Program-made: the position numbers and the translations under genes
In this document: positions 35,587 to 47,871 of the stretch, piece after piece
Layout: the number at the start of each line of letters is the position of its first letter
How positions within the stretch are numbered: position 1 is the first letter of the stretch
Source: Rhynchonema sp. JSB1_4
Lineage: Eukaryota; Nematoda; Chromadorea; Monhysterida; Xyalidae
DNA length: 64,000 nt
Direction of reading: 5' to 3'
Assembly (NCBI GenBank): GCA_030248065.1
Contig: JASAMV010003339.1
Coordinates: 1 to 64,000 of the forward strand
Notes under the pieces: generated by a model
The model's database searches: none
What the model was told of the DNA's origin: nothing
Seen by the model: only the letters and a program-made list of their open reading frames with translations

Positions 35587-35974
35587 CAGTGTCGGATCCA
35601 GGTTTTGGCCGAGGGAGGGGCCAAATCCAAAAAGTCATTTTATGTATTCCATTTTTGAAAAGTCATCTTTATCTCGTAATTGTTTAGAATTTCGCGCTTT
35701 TAACACCAAATCTTGTGCGAAACGTGACAATGCGCTTTCCGGCGCGCGAAATTTTGGCGCTTTTTACGCGTGCGAAAGCGAAGTTGCATTGAGAGTACAG
35801 TAGGTGTATCTGACGCGCGAGGCGCGCGATTTTTAGATTTTTGAAGTGTTTAAAATTAAAAACCCAACGATTTAGGGGTCCCTTTTCCTTACTTCCGAAA
35901 CGGTGGCCCCCTTCAGGGGCCAACTGGACCAAAAGGAGGCATGGCCCCTGTAGCCCCTTCTGGATCCACCGTTG
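35587..35974. mobile_element. hAT-like MITE with CAGTGTCGGATCCAGG end
   Basis: Left end CAGTGTCGGATCCAGG and right end CTGGATCCACCGTTG are imperfect inverted repeats between perfect 8-bp duplications GACAAAAC (35,579-35,586 and 35,975-35,982). The interior has GCGCG hairpins followed by ATTTTT and a block CGATTTAGG..CCTTTTCC shared with the element at 26,421, which shows the two families are related inside although their ends differ. Confidence 0.9.
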
Positions 35975-35982
35975 GACAAAAC

Positions 35983-36954
35983 TAATGTACGTTCTTGCTG
36001 TCCCAAGACAATTAAATCAAAAAATAAAAACTTCGCCAAAACTTCTTTCTTTCATAAAACAGTGTGGACTGAAGAACCAAACCAGATTGGTTAAATCATC
36101 AGAGCGACACTAAGATGATGATACTGTACATGTATGCGTAGGCACAGAATATCAGCTGTTTGTAAGTATAGTCAGCTTGTTTTCTTTCTTACTTGCGTGT
36201 ACAGTTATGTGGTACGGTACAGCTGCTCTACCGACAAATACAGGTGAAAAAGTGAGAAAGATAACGAGAATGGTAAATGGAATTGACGTGGCCACGATTG
36301 AAGGATGGACTTGCGTCAAGCCAGGGGAAAAACACCAAAGTAGCGGTCACAATTGGCGTCGCCGACTTTTCTACATCGACGACTTTTGTACCAGTTCGCC
36401 GGCGATTTTTGCTCGTCGCCGACGTTTGCAATGACGCGACGCTGTTGGTCACACTCACAACCAGCCGACTTTTACACATGCGTCTTGAAGTGATATCTCA
36501 GCTAAACATCAAATTCGGGCAAAATCTTGCACTATTCTCATGATATCTGCGCTTCAGAAAAGTCTTTATGACCAGTTTTGATTTGTTAAACAGTGAGCTT
36601 TCTGTTGAACGCAATGCAGGCGAACCCAATTCGCGTTTGTCAGAGTGCGTCCTACATTCCTCAAGACACCAAGTTCTTCACCGGACACGCCCAGCGCATG
36701 TGGAGCACATGCAAAAGTCGCCGTCGTGCAGTGAAAAATACAGAACGCCGTTTTCGCGTCTACGAGTTTTGTAATGTGCTGCGCCGACCTTTGCGATTGT
36801 GGTGCTTTTTGCCGCTTACAAAAGTCGGAGATTTTTGCCATTGTGACCGAGCCTTAACCAACGCTACTATAGCACTATATAAAGAGTATGGTAAGCCCAA
36901 AATATCACAATTCATCGCATGATAATCTCAGGGGTCTCAATCATTTTGTTCCAG
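35983..36954. other. Intergenic with GTCGCCGAC-type repeats
   Basis: No gene is supported. Between about 36,335 and 36,860 the words GTCGCCGACTTTT and ACAAAAGTCGG-type complements occur, together with GTCACAATTGG near 36,348 and CCATTGTGACC near 36,838 as possible inverted ends of an old element. Confidence 0.4.
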
Positions 36955-39307
36955 TCATACGAGTGCAGCTGTCAATGCACACGCGATCAGTGCCCATCCA
37001 ACCGTGCTGCCTCTCGGTGCATTGTTGTTGTCGTGCTCTAAGGGCGGTGGTGCAATTACAGCTTCATCGTTGTAGCGCATTCGACAATGCGCTGGAGTGT
37101 GGTCCTGCACACCTTTGCTCTTGAACTCGTGTGACACGTGCGATAAGGCCGACTGCAATTATAGATTGCAAAAAGTCAGGCAACATGAAAAAACGAGGAC
37201 ACTTGAATTGACGAACAACGGTTAGCTCAGCCAACAACATTGCCGGTTCGCTCGTTTCACACATGTCCGTCGTGATCGCCATCGCACAATCATTCAGACA
37301 CGACACGTGCCTGCAAACACTGTGCACTATCATAGGGTGATATTTTCGAAACGGTGTAAAGGTCAGTTGGGTGTAAAGGTCGGTGGAAAGCTCGGTCGAC
37401 AGCTCAGTGTGATAGACCTCGATGTAAACTTAGAAACATTCCACGTTAATAACAGGCAACGTTTCACGTTTACACCGAGCTTCGCCGACCGAGCTTTCGA
37501 CCGAACTTTACACCGACTTTTACGCCCAACTGACCTTTACACCGTTTCAAAAGTTCCACCCATAGGATCGGAGCTGGGTTGGACTTTGGCATCAAAATGT
37601 TTTTGCACAAAGAAGCAATGCAAACCCGCGTGTTGCGCGTAGGCACATGTAGCCAGCTGGCTGATATTTCACGAAGGGCTGTGTCTCATAAAAACATCTT
37701 GATGTGTCAAAATTCAAACTCGCCCTAGACCAACACCAACATGGATCCAACCGAAATAATACATAAGGGCTCGCCGCCCAGATAAACCCGAAACCCGAAC
37801 ATACGAAACATTTTCTCTCCAGAACAATGTGCAGTTAGTCTGGGCCGTATACATGCTGTGCTGTATAAATACGATTTTAATATTTAAAATGTTTCGTATG
37901 TTCGGTTTTCGGGTCTATCTGTACGAGCCCTAAGCGTGCATTCCAGCTTGATGGGCTATGCAAACATACATATGTACATATGTATACCTATGCCAATCCA
38001 TTGCCAGATTTATGCCCGCGTTCCCATCAGACAGTCATTATTATACTGCAGGTGGCACAAATGAGCACCCCTGTATCCGAACCAACCAGCACATATCATT
38101 CAACAAAGCCAGCACTTGATGAGTGTCGCCTTCATGTACTTGATCCATCACCAAAGCTGAACTGATCACCCATTGTGTGCCCTTGCATTGCGAATCACAA
38201 TCCGTCATTATCTGGTCCTTGGCGTCCACCAAACATTGTCGATTCGTTACCAGCGCTGCAAATTGGGACAAACTGATATTCAAGGTGGGGGACAAACTTT
38301 TTCGAGGACCATAAACATTTCCATCGCGTGGATTTCTTTGGTTGCAACAATTCAAATCAGGGCATAACTGAGAAAGCAAATGATTATACATACTGTACCT
38401 TGATAGTAAGTGACACAGACGTACTGTAGTGAGCTGCTGGCCAAATGTTCATGGAACGTCTCGCGAGCTTTGGTTTCCGGGCACTCGCTCACGCACGTCT
38501 TCAACTCACGGAAGGCACTTGATAACGAAAAGATCATTGCCAATCATTTGTTAACAAATTTTCATTTTGAAGAAAGAACACACTTGCATAAATTCGTAAA
38601 CTCTGTCGCGTCGTTGCTTCGTGTGATTTTGTCCAAAGTCGACAGGAATTTGAACAAAAACCCGAAAACGTCCGCTTCAACGGATGCGTTAACCACGGCC
38701 ACGTAGTTGGAACATAAGGACACGCAGTGAGCTAGATCGGACTCAAATTCTGTTGTCCTGAAATCATACCTATGCATGTAGTCATCTGGTTTCATTCGGT
38801 ACTGGTAAAGCCCGGCCGGTGGTATGAAGTTTAGATTTGGGCCCAGGCTTAAATGGTTCTTTCTTTCTTTCTACCGACCAATAATGGTTGTTGGTCTATA
38901 ACAAGTCTTGAATCAAACCTGTCGTCCACAACAGAGTTTTGCGAATTCTGAGCCACACCAACGCGAAACGTCAGTCCTGAAACGTCACCGTAAAGGTCGG
39001 TTTATACTCTGACTGCCCGGCAGTAGCAGTCAGAAATTTGTGGCTGCCCGTTCGGTCAGCTCATTAACAGAGCAAGAACAGTGGACGGCAGGCAGCGGTC
39101 AATGGACAGAGCGGAACAGGCAATCACTACAAGCAATAACTGCCCTGCCGGGCACTTCTGCGTGGTAGTGACTTCTCCGGATTTTGACTTCTACTTCCCG
39201 GAAGTCAGAAGTATAAATCGACCTTTAGTCAAAATTCCTAAAAATACATTACAGATAAGCAGAAACCAACCAAGTGCAAACAGCGACAACAACGTAATTG
39301 TCCACAT
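36955..39307 (-). CDS. Secreted Cys-rich protein with GPI-type tail (CPG-4-like?)
   Basis: Exon 1 (39,307-39,248) encodes a clear signal peptide, MWTITLLSLFALGWFLLICN, and ends at a good donor. Later exons on the minus strand read FESDLAHCVSLCSNYVAVV, FRELKTCVSECPETKARET, CPDLNCCNQRNPRDGN, CLVDAKDQIMTDCDSQCKG, SCLNDCAMAITTDMCE and finally CRMRYNDEAVI with a C-terminal hydrophobic tail STVGWALIACALTAALV ending at 36,955, typical of GPI attachment. Many Cys pairs spaced three to four residues apart recall the nematode chondroitin proteoglycan 4 domain, but I cannot confirm this by eye. Three transposons (37,335; 37,767; 38,991) lie in its introns. Internal exon borders are approximate. Confidence 0.6.
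37335..37561. mobile_element. Fold-back element, GTGTAAAGGTCGGT family, copy 1
   Basis: Inverted arms rich in the words GTGTAAAGGTC, AGCTCGGTCG and TTTACACCG meet around a short centre (TTAATAACAGGC). Ends GGGTGATATTTTCG and CCACCC lie between 3-bp duplications ATA (37,332-37,334 and 37,562-37,564). It is in an intron of the Cys-rich secreted protein. Confidence 0.88.
37767..37930. mobile_element. PIF/Harbinger-like MITE with GGGCTC ends
   Basis: Ends GGGCTCGCCGCCCAGATAAA and its partial complement CTATCTGTACGAGCCC are flanked by TAA on both sides (37,764-37,766 and 37,931-37,933). Internal word AACCCGAAACCCGAA links it to the element at 45,509. Confidence 0.82.
38991..39228. mobile_element. 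Fold-back MITE with TAAAGGTCGGTTTATAC ends
   Basis: TAAAGGTCGGTTTATAC and GTATAAATCGACCTTTA are inverted ends; inside are words CTGACTGCCCGGCAGTAGCA and their complements. It lies in the first intron of the Cys-rich secreted protein, directly after the signal-peptide exon. Confidence 0.78.
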
Positions 39308-39775
39308 AACGGTCTCTTGAGTTTTCTGAGTCTAAAAGTAATCGGTTTGACTCACACTCACCAAATGTACACTGAATGCTACCTACCAACATTGTATAGC
39401 AATTGTATTACCGTAATAAAATACCGGTTATAGGACTTTGATTGAAAATAAGAATAGCAAATATAAAAAAGTCTAATTAAAAATTGTTTTTTCACGATCC
39501 CCGTTTTTAGGCATAGCTATATGCATCTGTACTTCGTTCTCTCACGCAACATGAAACTAATTCTCGCGTTCTGATTGGCTGGTGCCCGCGTGAGGACCAA
39601 TCAGTGAGAAAAATTTGTTTCGTGTTGGGTGAAGGAAAGAAGTAGACCTTAAAGTTTAGGAAAATGGACAGGCCTCATGAAGTTCAGCAGAATTAATCTG
39701 TCGAAAAAACTAATGTTCCCTTTGGACATTTCCTAACAAATGTGTAGTAATCGATGAGCCTGGTATGCAGTTTAA
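39308..39775. other. Upstream region of the Cys-rich gene
   Basis: AT-rich sequence with no coding evidence. An inverted repeat (ACTAATTCTCGCGTTC / GTGAGAAAAATTTGTTTCGT region, 39,540-39,650, with CTGATTGGCTGG near CCAATCAG) suggests a small element. Promoter sites cannot be named. Confidence 0.35.
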
Positions 39776-40029
39776 AGGTGGAATTATAGTTGGTTCGCGA
39801 CCATAATTTTTGGGCGCAGCGACCCGCCGACCATTCTGATCACTAACACCCTGTTATAGTTGAGCGCGACCAACTACAAATAACTGGGTGTCGACGATGC
39901 GGCTGCGACCATCTACGGCCCGAACCGATCAGGCGACGGCGCCCAACACCAACGCAAAATTTGGGCGCTTGGTCGTTGACGACATTTAGGACGCAACAGG
40001 TCGTCGAACACCTATGTATAATTCCACCT
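39776..40029. mobile_element. MITE with AGGTGGAATTATA ends
   Basis: Ends AGGTGGAATTATAGTTGG and TATAATTCCACCT are flanked by TTAA/TAA (39,772-39,775 and right after 40,028). Internal words GCGACC and GTCGTCG repeat in both orientations. It belongs to the AAAGGTGGAGTTATA end group. Confidence 0.8.
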
Positions 40030-40934
40030 TAACCAAAAACTTTCTTGAAATGACATTTCCAAAATGACACCTTTTAAAACCAAAAAGTTTGGAGGCTCTC
40101 TGAAATTGTATCGACGACAGGCTGAAAATCTACATGACAAAATACAAGTGGTAAAATAAGAGCCTTTTAACCATACATCATAAGAGGGCAAAAACAGTTT
40201 GTTGTTCAAAACTCGTTTTTAGGTATACGTTCGGCTTAAGAAACTGAAAACTACAATATGACCCTTCTTTTAACACACAAAAGTTATATTGTACGATGAA
40301 AATCTTTGTTCTGAAGAAAGATCATGATAAAAAATATATTTTGCAATGTTCGACTCATTTCGCTCTTTCTGTTTAGCTTTGGGCACAGATCATTACGCAT
40401 ATCCGTAACGTCATGAACTCAGATCAGAAAACATTCCAAGAAAGCTACAATCTTCAAAAATACATATTTACAGTGCCTGCTCCCAATTTTACAAGCGAAC
40501 ATATACATAACCCTTCTAATGCGCTAAACAGGTTTGCACCATTATCGTCCGTCGCAGTCACATGGTCATCCTTTTATACAGTTCGCCCACATAAACATTG
40601 TCGTAAGCACATTAACAACCTATTGTTATTCGACATTACCTTGGTTTTTTCATTCATTTTCTTGCCGTTTTTGAATTTCGATAGTAGCCGTATGTTTGTA
40701 ATCAACCATCGTACTATGGTGTCGACGTTTCAAAGGGACGGACTGTTTTCATGTTTTTACTTCATATTCACGTCATGGACTTTTAGCGCGTGCATTTATG
40801 CGAGAAGTTCTGGTCATGTTTGGTGCAGTATTTTGCCGGAACGCATCTGTACACCTGCGTACTCATGCTGAAAAGTTGGCTGCGAAAGTACGAAGGCTAT
40901 TTTACGTTATTAACCTATCATCAAATTATCATCT
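40030..40934. other. Intergenic, no supported gene
   Basis: A 152-codon open frame on the plus strand (40,413-40,871) contains hydrophobic stretches but no recognisable domain, no collinear splice signals and lies antisense-adjacent to the carboxypeptidase 3' end; I do not call it. Confidence 0.4.
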
Positions 40935-43688
40935 TCAGCCTTGAAAGATCCGTTGCAGCATATTGTCCACGGCCTCCGGCGCGTCATGAGCAACCTAGAG
41001 ACAACAAACAGATGGTTTTTGTGACAAAAACCTGGCCCAAAAATATGTTCGCTCACCATGTGTCCGCCGCGCAGAATCCAGTAGAAACTCAAATTGTCAT
41101 ATGTTTTGTAGAACATTCCCGTTTGGTCGTTCTTAACCCTCACATGATGTCGTGTCGCTTTGTGGAAGTTCGATAGATGCGGCCATGTCAGACGATTCAC
41201 CCACTTTTGCGTGCCTGAACAGTCAACAAAGGCAATCAGCCGGCTGATGTTCCACAGAGTGGTGCAAAACTTTTTACCCAAAGTGCAGCAAATGAGGTCG
41301 AGCTGTCCGTTGAACACGCTCACTTTCACATTTGTGTTCATCAGCAGGTGATCGACTGCAATGATGTTTTCTTGGTTCTCTGCCAGTTATAAACGTTTGA
41401 GGCAAACTGCAAAAACCGACCTGTTGAGACGACGGGTTTCATGAAGTCAGTGTTCTGTTTCGAAAACACCTCTCCGGATTGGCCTGTTAAGTAGAAAGTG
41501 GCAATCATATCGTATATGCAACAAGCTGGATGGAATCTGACCTCCCCAGGTGACATTGTTTGGAATTCCGAGTTTTTGCTTGATCTGCCCATTCATCAAG
41601 TCACTCAACGAGCCAGCAGCATATGGTGCAATCACGTGACGTTGGAACAGTCGGTCTGAATGCATCAATTTTTTGCGTTCAAGTATTCCGGCCTAATGTT
41701 TTCAGAAAACTACCATTGCTTCAGCGTGAGCTTACCAACGGCTGTCATCGGGTGTTTTGAACGATTTTTCGACCACGGATCCGAGCCGGAACGCTTCAAC
41801 ACGTTGTAGAAACTGACGGAATCGGTCGCCTGAAGCTAGACTTTCTAATCCTTGCGGCCCAAAATTGGAAGATATTTTTGGTCATGTTGCAAGATCAGGG
41901 CAGAATCTTGTTTCAGCACGGAGGCCCGAAAAAGAAATGGACCACTTTTATAAAACCGGACTCCGTGGCTTGCCCTGCTCTTGCAAAGCGACGTAAGAAT
42001 TCTTCCAATCTTTGGAACGCAATTCGAAAACCAAGCAGACTATGTACTTATTGTTTTTCTCGATCAGACGAGCAAAAGTATATTGAGTTAAGTTTTAACC
42101 ATTTCAATATCGCTTTCCATTTCATCCCAACAATTTGTGGCAAAATTCCATTCTCCTGGAATGAATTGACAACGTTCGGTCGCATTATTTGTGAATTTCG
42201 CATCAAAATCAACAACAACCTCGATTCACGTAGCTCAGGCACTGATTGGCCGTGGTGCGAAGCACCGAATAGGATCCGTTTCCCAAGAAGGACTGAAAGC
42301 AACTTAACATGTATACAGTCAAAGCTGCGCACACAGTGAACGTCTATTATAGTATAAATCCCTCCAGATCGTGAACAATAATCAGCCCCAAATTTCTGTT
42401 ATGCTCCTGCACATGTGTAGAGATTATTCTCCATAGTGAACAAAATAGTCGGTTCTTGTTCTGTTCAGCGTGTGGAGGTTTGACTGTTTGTGTAGCTTGT
42501 CTTGTTCAGAAAACGTTTGAGCCTAGATCATCCACCAACAAATGCTTGCAAATGATCAGGCCATGTAGTGACGTAGTCAATCGGTGAGATCCAGCTGTCG
42601 CCCAATCCGATGCCTTTGAAATTCGCCTTCACGTCGCCCTTTTGAACAGCCTGCAGCATAAATTGGATTTTAGAATCCTGAATCCAACAGCATGACTTTG
42701 ACACCAACATCATATAGCACTTTCGCCCAAGCAGCCGTCATCTTTCCGCCGTAACTTTCACACATTATGAAGAAGGGCCGTGCCTGGAACTCGGCGTGCG
42801 CATCGAACCATTGTTTTGACCTGAAATTACATTGTGCATATGAACAACTCAAGACTGTGCATACTGTAGCCAGGTTTGTATGGGGCAAAGGGCACCTCAG
42901 GTCCGGGGCCACATGCCAAACCAACCAACCAAGTGAGCAAATCGGCGGCAATCTCATCAACGTTGGTGGTGAACGCTGAGCTTGAGTCAACATAGCTGTA
43001 GCCGGTGCCGACTGGGTTGTCGATGAAAATTAGGTCGGCGCGATTCAGCTGCATACATTAGGCATGATGATGTTTCAGAGCACTAAGGGTGGAATTTTCG
43101 AAACGGTGTAAAGGTCAGTTGGGCGTAAAGGTCGGTGTAAAGTTCGGTCGAAAGCTCGGTCGGCGTAGCTCGGTGTAAACGTGAAACATTGCCTGTTATT
43201 AACGTGGAATGTTTCAGGTTTACACCGAGGTCTATCACACTGAGCTGTCGACCAAGCTTTCCACCGACCTTTACACCCAACTGACCTTTACACCGTTTCG
43301 AAAATATCGCCCTAAGTAGTGGCGTAGGAGTGCTTACCCAGGTAGTAGATCGCGGCTTCAAGTCGGCATCCAACGGGCCGAGCTCTTCGAAATTGCCAAA
43401 GCCAGTGCTTGATGCGCCTGGACCGCCCTGCAGAACACTGCTTGCGGAAATCTCCTCCATGAATCAAGATAAATCCACACAAAGTTCAACCTGCAGCCAA
43501 ACGACCAACGGCCGGGACGTATCGCTTTTGTACATCAACCACCAGAACATGTGAGCCTGCGGGCGCACCGTGATGTAGCCCCATTTCTCTTGGTAGTCCG
43601 TGTTTGGGATCGACGGTTGCGGTTGCGCACTGCAACGCAGCACTGCGATCACACTGACAAACCCGAGATATACTGCTCTTGTTGTCAT
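40935..43688 (-). CDS. Serine carboxypeptidase, SCPEP1 type (S10 family)
   Basis: Secreted or lysosomal alpha/beta-hydrolase that removes C-terminal residues. It starts MTTRAVYLGFVSVIAV (signal peptide; an upstream in-frame ATG at 43,703 adds five residues) and continues EKWGYITVRPQAHMFWWLMY, GGPGASSTGFGNFEELGPLD, IDNPVGTGYSYV, the nucleophile motif MCESYGGKMTAAW, GLGDSWISPIDYV, SFYNVLKRSG, LMNGQIKQKLG, DFMKPVV, NGQLDLICCT (acid Asp) and FYWILRGGHMV (catalytic His), ending APEAVDNMLQRIFQG. All three catalytic residues are present, and the order matches vertebrate SCPEP1. At least ten exons; I did not fix every border. A fold-back element (43,087-43,312) occupies one intron. It is the last minus-strand gene before the TTAGGC tract. 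Confidence 0.9.
43087..43312. mobile_element. Fold-back element, GTGTAAAGGTCGGT family, copy 2
   Basis: Same structure as the copy at 37,335 with ends GGGTGGAATTTTCG and ATCGCCC, between 3-bp duplications TAA (43,084-43,086 and 43,313-43,315). It lies in an intron of the carboxypeptidase gene. The central spacer reads TTATTAACG. Confidence 0.88.
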
Positions 43689-43769
43689 TTTGGGGCTGAC
43701 CAATCTGAAGAAGATTGACGAATTTTACGGAAATCTACCCGTTTTGTGTGTGCTTAATCATAGTCCCAT

Positions 43770-43839
43770 ACTTAGGCTTTAGGCTTCTATTTCAGGCTTA
43801 GGCTTAGGCTTGCGGTTAGGCTTAGGCTTAGGCTTAGGC
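43770..43839. repeat. Interstitial telomeric repeat (TTAGGC)n
   Basis: About nine TTAGGC units, partly degenerate (TTTAGGC, TTCAGGC, TTGCGG), in one orientation, the last four perfect and contiguous. TTAGGC is the nematode telomere repeat. It lies about 80 bases upstream of the carboxypeptidase start, at the point where gene orientation in the window changes from minus to plus. Confidence 0.9.
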
Positions 43840-46800
43840 ACCAGCCTGAATCAGATAAAACACACAGCCACGGCGAAAAACGGCTGTCTTTCGTGGACGC
43901 GTGGTCGGTCGGGTGGATTTCCGTATAATTAGTCGCTCATACCTGAAGCAACTGTTCACCATAAGCAAAACACTTTAACTTTCACGTTCACTTGTGCACA
44001 ATGTTTTCGGAGGAAATGACTGTGTTGTCTGAGTTGAGTGGTTATCACGTGCATGAATAGTCATTGATAAAGACAGCGGACGTCATACAGAGTGGTGGTG
44101 CGATGTGTATATTTGTACTTTTGGTTGACGCGCAGTTTTTGTAGATTTGCCACCAAGCATCGCATCGTTGTCATTGTACCTATATATGTATTGTATATAC
44201 TGTACGTATGTAGTTGTGTTCACCGGTATGCTCTTATCGCAAAAATTTGTGCATTTTGTTGTCGCTAAAAACAGACAGTAACAAGTCTCGGAAAATTATT
44301 AGTGAACCCGCAGAACCGGCTAAAACTAAACACGCAGTCACCAGATGAGATGAATGAAAAACAGGCCGGTTGTCTTGTAGTCAACACGTATCGTCAACTC
44401 TGGTCTTCAACTCAAGCGGCCATCGAATAAGCGCGAGAAATACAGTATGTAGGCATCGGAGCTGAGTTGACACCGAGAGTGGATGACATGAACACCGGAC
44501 CTCGGAAAATACTTGGTATATTGTTCAGTAAAGAAAGCTGTTGGGTACACGTGCGTCCCACGCAGTGAACGTTGTTCACATTCCTTAATCAAGAACAAAA
44601 TCTAGGTTGCGTTCCTATACCATTTAGCCATTCTGCTACATGGTGTGTATCAATACACCTGCCGCGAAGAGACATGCATATTTCGACAGTTTGATACACG
44701 CAGCGTCCGGTCCTCATGCCTGAGTAAAAGACAATCCGGGTCCGAACCTTGGCCAAATCTCGTCTTTGCATTTGAGACCGGGGAAATAATGAGATTTTAT
44801 GTACGCGATACCGATGGCGTTTAGGTAACAGCTGCAAGAAAAATCAAATACATTACGCCCGCACTGACTGTTAGTTTTCCTACTTAGGGGCACGTGTCCA
44901 GTTACCCACGAATCCCCCTGGGATATAGACCTCCCAGCTACTACGCACCTCAGAACCGTGGGATAATGACAACTCTTTGTGTTTGCAGATGTCTGAGGAA
45001 AGCTGTTTTCAACCGTTTTTCATTCGGAGAAATCTGACAGGGTCACATTATTGCGCAGAAATCAGGTTATGCGCTTCGTCCGCTTGAAAACTGTGCCGTG
45101 CCCGCGATAGACTAAATTTGCAGGAGTTGATTTGAAACACATATATCTCACTCTCTCGGTTTACCGTGCTTTTTCACATGCAATCTTCGTCGTTGAAATA
45201 TTGAGCAAAAAAATCCCAAAAGAATCCCACAGGACACCCGATTGAAACACATGAGTCACAGACCAAGCAGGTAGGTATTATACAAGCAATATTGTCTACG
45301 ACACCACGACAATATCTTTTCAAATTATGGAGAGATTATGCACTGCGTTTTCATTGGCATTGCTTCGATAATTTACTGAAAAAGTTGTGTACCGCTAGGG
45401 GGCATTAAGTTTATGCAACGAAACCGATCCTCAGCTCTGCTTTTTTATTACCCAGCTCATGCGCAAGTCAGTTCGCGGTGTCTCACCCGTGGTGACGGCA
45501 AAGAGTAAGGGCTCCACCAGATAGACCCGAAACCCGAAACCCGAAATAAAAATTTTTTCTATGTCCATGTTTCGGTTTCGGGTTTTGAAAAAAAACCCGA
45601 CCCGAAACATGAAGCATGATAATCGCAAATGTTTTGACTGACCGTATAAATTGTTCACGTCAGCTACAAGTGGCAACACCAAAACATTTTCGATTATCAT
45701 GCTTTGTGTTTCGGGTTTCGGGTTTTTTTTTCAAAACCCGAAACCCGAAACATGGACATAGAAAAAATTTATGTTTCGGGTTTCGGGTTTCGGGTCTATC
45801 TGGTGGAGCCCTTAGACGAACAGCTGGGAAGCGCTTTTCTCTGTATTGTACGTTATTGATCATAAATGACGTTGTGTGCGCAAGCGAGAACAACAACAAG
45901 CACATCAGTCTTGATGACACGTGTTGTCATCAAAATGTCAGTTCTTTCTTCATCTCATCATCACGGAAACACCAAAGTGTACGAGTAAATTCATTCCAGC
46001 TTTATGAACTCATGTAGAATCACTCGACGTCATTGTCTCGTACTACAACATTGTTCTTCAGGTAAAGCACTTGTTTCCTGGAACTCTACGTTGTCCACTG
46101 CTTACGTATGTAGTCAGCTTCATTGAACCGGGTTTCTTCTTGTCACCCGATTTTAGGATTTGGTAAATGACACACGTCATGTTGCTGCTATTTGTCTAAT
46201 CGCTGGAACGTCAGTCAACTAAATGCAACCAGTTCTGGGCCCACACATGTAATCTACTCCTGAAAATTGGTTTCTTGGGTTCAGCATTGCATCGCAAAGT
46301 TAATCATGCACCAGGCATCGACCTTTCCATCAAAACGCGCCTCGTCTGTTATTTATGGTGTGGGTAATTGATTACTGGTTGGTTAATTGTTTGGTTTCTG
46401 TTTTTCATTGCAGATATCGGTCGTTTTAGTGAATCACTGCACGCGAATAGCAATCGAATTACGAACGTATTTCGTGATAAGAAGTTCCTTGTCCCAGAGA
46501 TGGACCAGGTTGGTTGACATATCGCAATGCGCACAACGGTATTTTGATGTTACGCTGTTTTCTATACGTACTCGCGTGCGGTTTGTTAAACTGGGACAAC
46601 AAAGCTTCTCCCCGGAACAGCATGGGCGGAATCCTTTCCCCTATATTGGTTGTAACGTAACCTACAGGGTACAGTACAAGCAACGCGTTTTTTAAGTGAC
46701 GTCTATTGTGTGGTGTGCACATACCACGAATACAATTCTGAACCATGCGGCACCACAGGTTCGGAATGCGCAGTACTTATCATTCGTTCTTGAACCACAC

Positions 46801-47340
46801 CGTTAACGAAGTTCTCAAGCAAAAACTTTCAATGTTGGCCTCGTTATCAGCGCAGCGGGTCTGTTTACATTGGTCAACAATAAAGCACTCAGTGTGCTCT
46901 CTTGTGTCAAGAATTGCATGTTTCTGTTCTCTGTCTTACAGCTGCATCGATACTCTAAGCTGCGTGTTTGCCTCAAACAACCAATAACTCTCCTGTTGTT
47001 TGGTACACACCCCCGTGGACGGTGGACATAAAGGATTATACGTCTCGTCACGCGAGGCGTTGCTTCATAACTTGTTTGCGGTTTCCCAATTAAGAACACT
47101 TTTCAGGAAACCTACTTTGATGTAGGAAATCGCTGGGTTGCGAAACTGTCACACTACATCATTGGTTCTTTGAACCGGTGGACCCAAATTACGTAGTATT
47201 TGTGAACGACACCCAGAAAATCTATCAATCTGCGAAAGCCCCCTATAGTTGGTGCATGTGGTTAACCAATTGATGTTTGATTGATGTTCCAACAAGAACC
47301 AACATAAAGATGTATCGGCTCACAGGCAGCTTCAGTCAGA
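43840..47340. other. Gene-poor stretch, one weak coding signal
   Basis: No conserved domain is seen. On the plus strand an exon-like piece at about 46,415-46,508, preceded by CATTGCAG and followed by GTTGG, reads DIGRFSESLHANSNRITN and KKFLVPEMDQ. Other open pieces occur near 46,760-46,990 and 47,105-47,260. They may belong to one plus-strand gene that I cannot assemble. A MITE lies at 45,509-45,811. Confidence 0.35.
45509..45811. mobile_element. PIF/Harbinger-like MITE with GGGTTTCGGGTTTCGG words
   Basis: Ends GGGCTCCACCAGATAGACCC and the exact complement GGGTCTATCTGGTGGAGCCC lie between TAA (45,506-45,508) and TTA (45,812-45,814). The word CCCGAAACCCGAAA is repeated at both ends in opposite orientation. 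Related to the element at 37,767. Confidence 0.82.
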
Positions 47341-47566
47341 GGGTGGAATTTTCGAAACGGTGTAAAGGTCAGTTGAGCGTAAAGGTCGGTGTAAAGTTCG
47401 GTCGAAAGCTCGGTCGGCGTAGCTCGGTGTAAACGTGAAACATTGCCTGTTATTAACGTGGAATGTTTCAAGTTTACACCGAGGTCTATCACACTGAGCT
47501 GTCGACCGAGCTTTCCACCGACCTTTACACCCAACTGACCTTTACACCGTTTCGAAAATATCACCC
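47341..47566. mobile_element. Fold-back element, GTGTAAAGGTCGGT family, copy 3
   Basis: Ends GGGTGGAATTTTCG and ATATCACCC between 3-bp duplications AGA (47,338-47,340 and 47,567-47,569). Very close in sequence to the copy at 43,087. Confidence 0.88.
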
Positions 47567-47871
47567 AGATACTCAGTCAGTGATTGGCTTCCCAGTCAGG
47601 CTCATCAGTCACTGTTTTCAGAACTTCCCTGCGAGATCCCCACACGTCTGAAAGTTGCATCGCTCAATGCCACTTTAGACTTAGGCTTTAGCTATTATCA
47701 GGTATGTGCCTGGTCAAAAACTTGAACAGCAACATAATATAGTGATGTATCAATATCGCCAGCGAACGATTTGGACCCCACTCGCTGTTTGATAGATCGT
47801 TTACTGGTCCCGCATCAAATAATTTGTTTCAGAAGCGAGATATAATTGCCGGAATCGACCCATTAGACAAA

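Noticed and set aside
40413..40871. 152-codon plus-strand open frame with hydrophobic parts
   Set aside because: No domain, no splice partners, biased by AT-rich sequence, and adjacent to the 3' end of an opposite-strand gene.
44589..44837. Possible tRNA on the minus strand with GGTTCGGACCC
   Set aside because: The B-box-like piece lies upstream of the A-box-like piece, so the order is wrong for a tRNA.
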